A stretch of DNA of 64,000 nucleotides from NCBI RefSeq assembly GCF_900176515.1, contig NZ_FWXV01000021.1, positions 30,140 through 94,139 of the forward strand. Direction: 5' to 3'. Below are positions 57,286 to 64,000 of the stretch, piece by piece (position 1 is the first letter of the stretch; the number at the start of each line of letters is the position of its first letter). Origin of the DNA: Kibdelosporangium aridum. GTDB taxonomy: Bacteria > Actinomycetota > Actinomycetes > Mycobacteriales > Pseudonocardiaceae. The notes under the pieces are model-generated. The model was not told where the DNA came from. It made no database searches and saw nothing but the letters and a program-made list of their open reading frames with translations. A program made the position numbers and the translations under genes.

Positions 57286-60212
57286 TCGTAGAAGACCCGC
57301 TCGACCACCGCTCGCGCTCGGCGCGTTGTGCGGCGGTACGAGTCGAGGAACTCGCCAGGGTCGGCGTCACCTGGGTAGCCCAAAGCTCGTGCCACGGCCA
57401 GCAATTCTCGTCCGGACGTAGGAACCTGGTCAGTCTGCTTGCCACGCACCAGGGTCGCGGCGTTGCGCACGCTGGTCGCGAGCAACCACGCGGTACGGAG
57501 TTCCTCGGCGTCCGGCGGCGTGATCAGCTTTGCTTCTTCAGCAGCAGCAAGGCCTTCGAGTGTGCTCGGCGTACGCAACGCGGGTACTTCGTGCGCGTGC
57601 TGCAACTGCAGCAGCTGCACGGTCCACTCGATGTCGGCGAGGCCACCCCGGCCGAGCTTGGTGTGCGTGGTCGGGTCGGCGCCGCGCGGCAACCGCTCAG
57701 TGTCCACTCTGGCCTTGATCCGGCGGATCTCGCGGACGCTCGTTGAGTCCAAACCCTTTCGGGGATAACGGAATTCATTGATCGCGTTGATGAACCGCGC
57801 ACCGACATCGGCATCACCGGCGACGAACGCGGCACGCAGCAACGCCTGCCATTCCCAGACTTCGCTCCATTGCCGGTAGTACGCGATGTACGAGTTGAGC
57901 GTCCGGACGAGTGGGCCTTGGCGGCCTTGGGGCCGTAGCCCGACGTCGACTTCCAGCGGCGGATCCTGGCTCGGTGACCCGAGTGCGCGGCGCATCGACT
58001 CGACGACAGCGGACGCGAACTTGACGGCCTCGTCATCGGTGGCGCCTTCGACTGCCTCGCAGACGAACATGACGTCGGCGTCCGAGCTGTAGCCCAACTC
58101 GAAACCGCCGAGCCGTCCCATGCCGATGATCGCGATCTTCGCCTTCGGCCAACCGCCCAGCTCGACAGCCTTCTCGCGTTCTGCCGCGGCAAGCGCCGAT
58201 TGCAGCACGGCGACCCATACGCTCGACAACGCCCCGCACACTGCGGGCGTCTCCATCAGCCCGAGCAAATCGGCGCACGCGACTCGCGCCAACTCGTGCC
58301 GTCGCAGTGACCGCGCAGCGGCGACAGCGCCATGTAGGTCACGATGCCGCCCGACGGCCGTGCGCAACGACTGCGCGACCTCGGCAGGATCACGGCCCGC
58401 GAGTTCATTGGTGTCCGCAAGGAGCCGTAGGACTTCCGGCGCACGCGCAACCATCTCCGGCACGAGCTTCGACGTGCCCAGCAACTGCGCGAGCCGCTCC
58501 ACGACAGCACCTTCGTCCCGTAGCAACCGCAGGTACCAGGGCGTTGTCGCCAAAGCTTCGGACATCTTGCGATACGACAGCAATCCGCCGTCTGGGTCGG
58601 GCGTATGCGCGAGCAGGTCCAGCAACACAGGGAGCAACGCGCCCTGAATCGCGGCTCGCCGCGAAACACCGCTGGTCAGCGCCGAGATGTGGTTCAGCGC
58701 GCCCTCTGGGCTTGCGTATCCCAGCGCACCGAGCCGTGCCGCTGCCTCCGATGCGGTCAGCCGCAGAGCCTCGGTCGGCACCTTGGCCACGGACTCGAGC
58801 AACGGCCGATAGAAGAGCTTTTCGTGCAGTCGACGCACCCGGTTGGCGTGACGACGGAACTCCGACAGCAACACCTGCTCCTCGGCACGGCCACGGTCCG
58901 GCCGTACGCCCGCGGCACGCGCGAGCCAACGCAGGTCCACGAGGTTGTTCTCGTCGGGGAACAGGTGCGTACGCCGCAGTTTCTGCAGTTGGAGACGGTG
59001 TTCCAACGTGCGCAGGAAGCGATACGACTCCCCTAGGCCCGCGGCATCCGCACGGCCAACGTAACCACCGGCACCCAACGCGGCCAACGCGGTCGTGGTC
59101 GACCCGAGGCGCAAACTCTCATCGCTACGACCGTGCACAAGTTGCAGCAGCTGCACCGCGAACTCGACGTCCCGCAGTCCGCCGCGGCCCAGTTTGAGCT
59201 CGCGTTCGAGAAGCTCGGCCGGCACGTGGTCCTCGACACGGCGCCGCATTTGCTGCACGTCGGCCACAAAACCGTCGCGGTCTGCGGCCGTCCACACCAT
59301 CGGCCGGACAACGTCCAAATAGGCCTCGCCCAGTTCGGCGTCGCCCGCGACCGGACGTGCCTTGAGCAGAGCCTGGAATTCCCACGTCCGCGCCCACCGG
59401 CGGTAGTACGCGGTGTGTCCCTCCAACGTGCGCACCAGCGCGCCGGCCTTGCCTTCCGGTCGCAGCGCCGCGTCGACCTCGAAACAGGCCGAGCCCGCGA
59501 CCGTCATCATCCGGCTGGCCAACCGAGTCGCCACGTCGAGGTCGTCCTCACCGACGAACACCACGTCGACGTCGCTGACGTAGTTGAGCTCGCGGCCGCC
59601 GCACTTGCCCATGGCGATGACGGCCAGACGGGCATTGTTCGGGCCAATCTCGTTCTGCGCGACCACGAGGGCGGCCCGCAGCGCCTCTTCTGCGAGCTCA
59701 GTAAGGCGTGCGGCCACGTCGTCGTACGGGGGTGCCGCGAGTGCAGGTTCGACGAGGTGCCCGAGATCGTCCGCGGCGATCAGCAGCAGTTGCGCCCGGT
59801 ATGCCGCACGCAGCGCCTTCACCGCGTCCGGGCCGGTCAGATCCGCGACCACGGAGATCAGGTCGAGCTTGGCGCCCGTGCTCAGCGTGCGCCAGCTGTC
59901 CGGGTTCGCCACGAGGAAATCCGCGAGCGCGGTCGAAGCCCCAAGCACCGCAATGAGGTTGCCGCGCAGCCGCACGTCCTCGCGCAAGGCCGCGGTCAGC
60001 TCGGACCACGTCCCGGACTCACGCATCCGGTCGATGCCCCGCAGTGCGAGATCGGGATCGGGGCTACGCGACAGGGCGACCAGCATCGGCTCGGCGTCCT
60101 TGACCGGGCCGTCGTCGCCCCACCACCCGGCGGCTCGCAACGCGGCCTCGGCACGGTCGTCCGTCAGCCCGAAACGGGCAGGGGACGTGACGGTACGCGC
60201 GCGATCAGCCAT
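57282..60212 (-). CDS. glnE: Bifunctional glutamine synthetase adenylyltransferase / adenylyl-removing enzyme
   Basis: 976 residues with two nucleotidyltransferase halves. The removing half has VIAMGKCGGRELNYVSDVDV near 205-225. The transferring half has IAIIGMGRLGGFELGYSSDA near 690-710. Each GxxD...D metal pair is present, along with VDVGLRPQGRQGPLVRTL and EWQALLRAAFVAGD. It adds and removes AMP on the regulatory Tyr of GlnA (48319-49743). ATG at 60212 is preferred over the longer open frame. Confidence 0.96.
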   Translation of the reverse strand: MADRARTVTSPARFGLTDDRAEAALRAAGWWGDDGPVKDAEPMLVALSRSPDPDLALRGIDRMRESGTWSELTAALREDVRLRGNLIAVLGASTALADFLVANPDSWRTLSTGAKLDLISVVADLTGPDAVKALRAAYRAQLLLIAADDLGHLVEPALAAPPYDDVAARLTELAEEALRAALVVAQNEIGPNNARLAVIAMGKCGGRELNYVSDVDVVFVGEDDLDVATRLASRMMTVAGSACFEVDAALRPEGKAGALVRTLEGHTAYYRRWARTWEFQALLKARPVAGDAELGEAYLDVVRPMVWTAADRDGFVADVQQMRRRVEDHVPAELLERELKLGRGGLRDVEFAVQLLQLVHGRSDESLRLGSTTTALAALGAGGYVGRADAAGLGESYRFLRTLEHRLQLQKLRRTHLFPDENNLVDLRWLARAAGVRPDRGRAEEQVLLSEFRRHANRVRRLHEKLFYRPLLESVAKVPTEALRLTASEAAARLGALGYASPEGALNHISALTSGVSRRAAIQGALLPVLLDLLAHTPDPDGGLLSYRKMSEALATTPWYLRLLRDEGAVVERLAQLLGTSKLVPEMVARAPEVLRLLADTNELAGRDPAEVAQSLRTAVGRHRDLHGAVAAARSLRRHELARVACADLLGLMETPAVCGALSSVWVAVLQSALAAAEREKAVELGGWPKAKIAIIGMGRLGGFELGYSSDADVMFVCEAVEGATDDEAVKFASAVVESMRRALGSPSQDPPLEVDVGLRPQGRQGPLVRTLNSYIAYYRQWSEVWEWQALLRAAFVAGDADVGARFINAINEFRYPRKGLDSTSVREIRRIKARVDTERLPRGADPTTHTKLGRGGLADIEWTVQLLQLQHAHEVPALRTPSTLEGLAAAEEAKLITPPDAEELRTAWLLATSVRNAATLVRGKQTDQVPTSGRELLAVARALGYPGDADPGEFLDSYRRTTRRARAVVERVFYD

Positions 60213-60223
60213 CACCGTAGAAA

Positions 60224-60409
60224 CTACGCCAGAATGACCGCGATCCCGAGCAAGGTCACCGCTCCGCAGATGGCGAAACTGCCGACGGCCATCACGACCT
60301 TGCCGCGGCCCTTGGCCACGATGCCGACCGCGAACAGCACGGTGACGAGCAACGTCACGACCAGGCTGACCAGGAAAACGCTGCCGAGGGCAGTCCAGTT
60401 GACGTGCAT
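60224..60409 (-). CDS. Small two-helix membrane protein next to the phosphate transporter
   Basis: 61 residues: MHVNWTALGSVFLVSLVVTL then LVTVLFAVGIVAKG and VVMAVGSFAICGAVTLLGIA. Two hydrophobic helices and little else. ATG at 60409 overlaps the transporter stop as TGATG, so it is translationally coupled and probably a small partner of the PiT protein. Such small proteins commonly accompany PiT genes in actinobacteria. Confidence 0.72.
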   Translation of the reverse strand: MHVNWTALGSVFLVSLVVTLLVTVLFAVGIVAKGRGKVVMAVGSFAICGAVTLLGIAVILA

Positions 60410-61545
60410 CAGGCCACCTTGATCTCGTGGGGTTCGGCCTGCGGCGCGATCTCGTCGACCACGTGCTCCGGCCGGACCGGACGGCGTCGCGACGCGATGT
60501 AGATGCCCAACGACACCAAGATTCCCGCAGCGGCGACGCCGATGACGCCACCCATACCCTGTTCGGCCACCATGCCCGCGATCGCACCGACGGCACCCGC
60601 CGCTGGCAACGTGATCAGCCACGCGAGCGCCATACGTCCAAACACGCCCCAACGCACACCGCGCGGCGCACGGCCGAGCCCTGAACCCATCACGCCACCG
60701 GAGCAGACGTGCGTTGTCGACAGCGCGAAACCCACGTGCGACGACGCGAGGATCACCACGGCCGAGCTCGTCTGCGCGGCGAAGCCCTGCGGCGGCTCGA
60801 TGGTGGTCAGCTTCTTGCCCAGTGTGTGCGTGATCCGCCAGCCGCCGAGGTACGTGCCGAGCGCGATCGCCACACCAGCGCTGATGATCACCCAGGTCGG
60901 CGGGCCAGAACCGGCAGCGAGCGAGCCAGACGCGATCAACGCCAGGGTGATGATGCCCATGGTCTTCTGCGCGTCGTTGGTGCCGTGCGCCAGCGAGACC
61001 AGCGACGCCGAGACCACCTGGCCCGCCTTATATCCACGCGCGACCGTCTCCTCGTCGCCGTTCCTCGTCAGCCGGTAGGTCAGGTATGTCGCACCCGCGG
61101 CCACGATCCCGGCGACGATCGGCGCGGCCACAGCGGGCACGAGCACCTTCTCGACGACCTTGGCGAAGTGCACAGCGTCGATGCCCGACGCCACCCACGT
61201 CGCACCGATGAGCCCACCGAACAGCGCGTGCGACGAGCTTGAGGGCAGCCCGACGTACCAGGTGATCAGGTTCCAGATGATCGCCCCGATCAAGCCGCCG
61301 AAGATGACCGCCGGGGTGATCCGGGCGTCGTCGACGATGCCACCGGAGATCGTCTTGGCGACCTCGACGGACAGGAACGAGCCGACGAGGTTGAGAACCG
61401 CTGACAACGCGACGGCCACTCTGGGTCGCAGAGCGCCGGTCGCGATCGAGGTGGCCATCGCGTTGGCCGTGTCGTGGAAGCCGTTGGTGAAGTCGAAGGC
61501 CAAAGCGGTGGCCACGACCACAACGACGAGAAGCGCGGGATCCAC
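60409..61545 (-). CDS. Inorganic phosphate transporter, PiT family
   Basis: 378 residues, about ten helices. Both PiT signatures are present: FDFTNGFHDTANAMATSIAT near 19 and SLAHGTNDAQKTMGIITLAL near 190, with PSSSSHALFGGLIGA near 100 and STTHVCSGGVMGSG in the second half. It imports phosphate with cations at low affinity. Start is GTG at 61545 with GGAGGGG upstream. A PHO-box-like pair lies just upstream, and a small membrane protein gene follows. Confidence 0.94.
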   Translation of the reverse strand: MDPALLVVVVVATALAFDFTNGFHDTANAMATSIATGALRPRVAVALSAVLNLVGSFLSVEVAKTISGGIVDDARITPAVIFGGLIGAIIWNLITWYVGLPSSSSHALFGGLIGATWVASGIDAVHFAKVVEKVLVPAVAAPIVAGIVAAGATYLTYRLTRNGDEETVARGYKAGQVVSASLVSLAHGTNDAQKTMGIITLALIASGSLAAGSGPPTWVIISAGVAIALGTYLGGWRITHTLGKKLTTIEPPQGFAAQTSSAVVILASSHVGFALSTTHVCSGGVMGSGLGRAPRGVRWGVFGRMALAWLITLPAAGAVGAIAGMVAEQGMGGVIGVAAAGILVSLGIYIASRRRPVRPEHVVDEIAPQAEPHEIKVA

Positions 61546-61561
61546 GCATGCCCCTCCGGTT

Positions 61562-61583
61562 TGAAGGTCACTTGCGGGTGAAC
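61562..61583 (-). promoter_or_regulatory. PHO-box-like direct repeat before the phosphate transporter
   Basis: On the minus strand GTTCACCCGCA is followed directly by AGTGACCTTCA, two 11-bp units. The first matches the actinobacterial PhoP unit GTTCACC exactly, the second only partly. It lies 17-38 nt upstream of the start. Confidence 0.35.
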
Positions 61584-61685
61584 GCTACCTAACCGGAAAG
61601 TGAACGAGGGCATCAGACCAGGCATGACGATGGACACGCCGGGAGCGTGCGGCGAAACCGGCGTGTCGGCGTACCTGAACGACGC

Positions 61686-62441
61686 TCAGACCAACGGCAG
61701 CGTGTTGCGTGCGCGGTCAGCCATTGGCAGGTCGCCTGCGGCCAGGCGGACGAATCGCTCGATGATGGGCTGCCAGGTTTCGGCGATGTCGGCGTGGACC
61801 TGGTCGAGGTTCTCCCGGTCGAGTGCTCCGGGGCGGGCGGTCTCGGCGAGCTGCGGTGCCATCGCCGCCCACTTCAGGATCGTGTCCGTCGTCGTCTCGA
61901 TGTGGAATTGCACACCGTAGGCGCAGCCGTTGAGCCGGAAGGCTTGGTTTGGGTACTTGGCGGACGAGGCCATCAGCTCGGCGCCTGGGGGCATCCGGTC
62001 GATGCTGTCGACGTGGAAGTGCATGACGTCCAGCATCAGCGGCGCGTCCGCGAACAGCGGGTCGGTCCATGCCACGTCTCGCTTCGCCACCAGCGACGGC
62101 CCGACCTCGGGGCCGGAGTCGCCGACAACCACGCGTCCACCCGTCGCCGCCGCGAGTAGCTGACCGCCGAGGCACACGGCGAGCACGGGGATCCGGTTGC
62201 CGGTCGCGGAGGCAAGCAGCTGGCGGACGTCCTTGAGCCACGGGTATTTCGCGTCGTCCATGGCGCCCATCTCGCCGCCAAGGCAGACCACGCCTTGGTA
62301 GCCGTCGAGCGCCGGGAGCGGCTCGGCGAACGGCCGCACGAGGTGGATCTCGGCGCCGGCGGCCGTCAGCCAGTCACCGAGGTTCGCGACGGGGTCCGAG
62401 TCGTCCGGCTGGATCACGAGCACGCGTGTCATGCCTTCCAC
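61686..62441 (-). CDS. Class I glutamine amidotransferase-like protein
   Basis: 251 residues. The GATase1 triad is Cys in VLAVCLGGQLLAAATGG near 90, His in YGVQFHIETT near 182 and a following Glu. CLGGEMGAMDDAKYPWLKDV precedes it, as in GMP-synthase-like stand-alone amidotransferases. The usual role is glutamine or gamma-glutamyl hydrolysis; the acceptor is unknown. Start is GTG at 62441, or ATG at 62432. It is separated from the GNAT gene by 1 bp. Confidence 0.87.
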   Translation of the reverse strand: MEGMTRVLVIQPDDSDPVANLGDWLTAAGAEIHLVRPFAEPLPALDGYQGVVCLGGEMGAMDDAKYPWLKDVRQLLASATGNRIPVLAVCLGGQLLAAATGGRVVVGDSGPEVGPSLVAKRDVAWTDPLFADAPLMLDVMHFHVDSIDRMPPGAELMASSAKYPNQAFRLNGCAYGVQFHIETTTDTILKWAAMAPQLAETARPGALDRENLDQVHADIAETWQPIIERFVRLAAGDLPMADRARNTLPLV

Positions 62442-62442
62442 G

Positions 62443-63261
62443 TTAGAACCTGTATTCGGCCAAGTCGTGGACGGGTCGAAAGCCGATCGCCGGATAGATG
62501 CGGTTCGTCGTGGGGTTGGCCAGATCTGTGGTGATCAACACATGCTCGGCTCCACGGTCGAGTGCCCACTGGGAGGCGGCGGCCGTTGCGGCGGAAGCGT
62601 AACCGTGGCCGCGATGCTCCGGCGGGGTGTAGACAGGTGCGATTCTCGCCATACCTTCGAGTGGTCCACGGGCGGAGGCGACGGAGACAGGCGTGCCATC
62701 GACTTCCCAGAAGATGCTGGCCGCTCCGGGTTCGAGTTTCTGTTCGGCCACTTCATCCGCGATCGGGTGCGCTCCCTGTCGCGGAAGGGCTTCGTGGATG
62801 AACTTGGCCGTCCAGTCGATCAGCATCGGCAGATCGGCCCGCGTCGCCGCGCGTGGCGCGCCCGCGGTGGTGGGCGGTTCGAGCTTGTCGAGTTTGAAAA
62901 GGCGGTGCGCCGTGGTGCGGGTGGCGGATCCACCGGTGATCTTCGTCCACGCAGCCACAAAGGCCTCGACTTGATCAAGCGGCCCGGTCGCGGCGGGCAA
63001 GTCGGGCAGCAAGTCGTGCACAGCTTGGGTGGTGAAAGCCGCGACCGCGGCAGGCATGGCGCTGACAAGAAGTGGATATGGCGGCGTCCGAATGACCGCA
63101 CCCACAAGCTTCCCGTTGTCATGCAAGGTGATCAGCAACGCGCCAGGCCAAGGCCTTGCCGTCGCGGTGATCACAACCGTGTTCGTGATCGGGTCCGCAG
63201 CCAGCAACGGCCCCGCAACTTCCCGGAACTCGGCTGCCGTGTCGTACACCCGTGCTTCCAT
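62443..63261 (-). CDS. GNAT family N-acetyltransferase
   Basis: 272 residues from ATG at 63261. The C-terminal half has the acetyl-CoA motif A PPEHRGHGYASAATAAAS near 215 and GAEHVLITTDLANPTTNRIY then GFRPVHDLAEYRF. The N-terminal half is a degenerate second GNAT-like region (VVITATARPWPGALLITLHD). The substrate is unknown. It is co-transcribed with the amidotransferase gene that follows 1 bp later. Confidence 0.87.
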   Translation of the reverse strand: MEARVYDTAAEFREVAGPLLAADPITNTVVITATARPWPGALLITLHDNGKLVGAVIRTPPYPLLVSAMPAAVAAFTTQAVHDLLPDLPAATGPLDQVEAFVAAWTKITGGSATRTTAHRLFKLDKLEPPTTAGAPRAATRADLPMLIDWTAKFIHEALPRQGAHPIADEVAEQKLEPGAASIFWEVDGTPVSVASARGPLEGMARIAPVYTPPEHRGHGYASAATAAASQWALDRGAEHVLITTDLANPTTNRIYPAIGFRPVHDLAEYRF

Positions 63262-63353
63262 CACCCAAGAGTGAACCGCAGCACGGATCCTCGCGACTGA
63301 ATAACTGGCGCTGATGCCAACCGAACCCAAGACCGCGCGTCAGCGCGTGATGC

Positions 63354-63429
63354 TGGTCCAAGCGCAACGCGCCCAGCGCTGGGTCGGCAACGAGCTCGCA
63401 CCGTGGGGGTCTGGGGGCTCGGCCCCCAG
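63354..63429. repeat. RNA-associated repeat, copy 4 (after 5S rRNA)
   Basis: One unit GGTCCAAGCGCAACGC then GCCCAGCGCTGGG, the CTCGCACCGTGGGGGTCTG block and the hairpin CTGGGGGC-TCG-GCCCCCAG (63411-63429). Same order as copies 1-3. Confidence 0.85.
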
Positions 63430-63440
63430 AAGACACCAAT

Positions 63441-63479
63441 AAGAGAAGGCCCGGTTCGCGCTTTCCGCGAACACGGGCC
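63441..63479 (-). terminator. rRNA operon terminator
   Basis: On the minus strand GGCCCGTGTTCGCG and CGCGAACCGGGCC form a stem with one mismatch (63448-63479), followed by TTCTCTTATT. It lies about 14 bp after the 5S gene. Confidence 0.75.
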
Positions 63480-63492
63480 TCCTCTGAGCTAA

Positions 63493-63610
63493 TTGCGGCG
63501 GCGACCTACTCTCCCACACCGTACCCAGTGCAGTACCATCGGCGCTGAAGAGCTTAGCTTCCGGGTTCGGAATGGGACCGGGCGTTTCCTCTTCGCTATA
63601 ACCACCGCAA
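63493..63610 (-). rRNA. rrf: 5S ribosomal RNA
   Basis: About 117 nt on the minus strand: TTTGCGGTGGTTATAGCGA at the 5' end, ACGCCCGGTCCCATTCCGAA (loop B/C hallmark) and GGGAGAGTAGGTCGCCGCCG at the 3' end. The ends pair (TTGCGG with CCGCAA). It is the last gene of the operon. Confidence 0.95.
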
Positions 63611-63698
63611 ACCTTTGAAATTGTCAGACCTCGCCCTTTTCGGGCGTCCGGTCTGGTATTTCAGAAACCGTACAGTGGATGCGTAACATCTTTGTGAG

Positions 63699-64000
63699 CA
63701 AGTCCTCGGCCTATTAGTACCAGTCAACTCCACACGTTACCGTGCTTCCATCTCTGGCCTATCAACCCAGTCGTCTAGCTGGGAGCCTTAACCCATCAAA
63801 TGGGTGGGAGACCTCATCTTGGAACGAGCTTCCCGCTTAGATGCCTTCAGCGGTTATCCCTTCCGAACGTAGCCAACCAGCCATGCCCCTGGCGGAACAA
63901 CTGGCACACCAGAGGTTCGTCCGTCCCGGTCCTCTCGTACTAGGGACAGCCTTCCTCAAGTCTCCTACGCGCGCGGCGGATAGGGACCGAACTGTCTCAC
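63699..64000 (-). rRNA. rrl: 23S ribosomal RNA, 3' end only
   Basis: Runs off the right edge; about 300 nt of the 3' end are present on the minus strand, ending GGTACTAATAGGCCGAGGAC, with CGTACGAGAGGACCGGGACG (start of the sarcin-ricin neighbourhood region) at 63931-63950. The spacer to 5S (63611-63698) contains a hairpin from GACCTCGCCC to GGGCGTCCGGTC. The exact 3' end is approximate. Confidence 0.95.

Noticed and set aside
1..64000. CRISPR arrays, prophage, integrase or transposase genes
   Set aside because: I looked for regularly spaced repeats and for recombinase or transposase motifs and saw none. The tandem repeats at 26.0 and 44.8 kb have no spacers.

Overview
The window is high-GC DNA from an actinomycete, most likely of the order Pseudonocardiales. 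The evidence is a WhiB7 regulator, two mycothiol-dependent-isomerase-like proteins, UvrD2 with HRDC, GlnE beside an adenylylatable type I glutamine synthetase, a GlnR box, a C1/U72 initiator tRNA and an actinobacterial tmRNA with an ALAA tag. The genus is not decided by what I can see.

Layout. 0-10 kb: a partial unknown gene, tRNA-Ala, a PaaK-like ligase, a MauE-DsbA redox pair, the helicase HrpB, small unknown proteins, an SPFH protein with a ribbon-helix-helix partner, and a biotinyl-carboxyltransferase fusion protein. 10-14 kb: an HTH regulator, two tandem mycothiol-type enzymes with a divergent MerR regulator, a DUF4188 gene behind palindromic operator-like sites, and ssrA (tmRNA). 14-26 kb: a two-component system, an acyltransferase, then amidohydrolase, smpB, ftsX, ftsE and prfB on the minus strand, so tmRNA and its partner SmpB lie within 5 kb; after these come PadR and AraC/DJ-1 regulators and two identical initiator tRNAs. 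26-45 kb is the conserved actinobacterial block UPF0182, YlbL, DUF2342, ThiF-like, AarF/UbiB kinase, whiB7, uvrD2, as around M. tuberculosis Rv3193c-Rv3198c, with several genes inserted. 45-53 kb: DUF4191, an orphan histidine kinase, RDD, and glnA behind a GlnR box, followed by a degraded island. 53-64 kb: a WYL / DinB / AlkZ-like cluster, gene remnants, an ECF sigma factor with a putative anti-sigma factor, glnE, a PiT phosphate transporter, a class I glutamine amidotransferase, a GNAT enzyme, and the end of an rRNA operon (5S and part of 23S, minus strand).

How the parts connect. glnA, its GlnR operator and glnE form a nitrogen-control set. smpB and ssrA form the trans-translation set. whiB7 has an unusually readable leader: a promoter with an AT-rich element next to the -35, a 76-codon upstream ORF, and a strong terminator just before the gene, the layout expected of ribosome-dependent attenuation.

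The least explained structure is a repeat seen four times, at 13.8, 24.4, 26.1 and 63.4 kb. Each copy lies directly 3' of a stable-RNA gene (tmRNA, fMet tRNA twice, 5S rRNA) and has a fixed order: RNA, unique terminator, G-rich hairpin, then one to four short units. A second structural point is the ~75-bp direct repeat at 49.74 and 52.93 kb bounding a decayed island between glnA and the WYL gene. All assignments come from reading the sequence alone; no database search was run.
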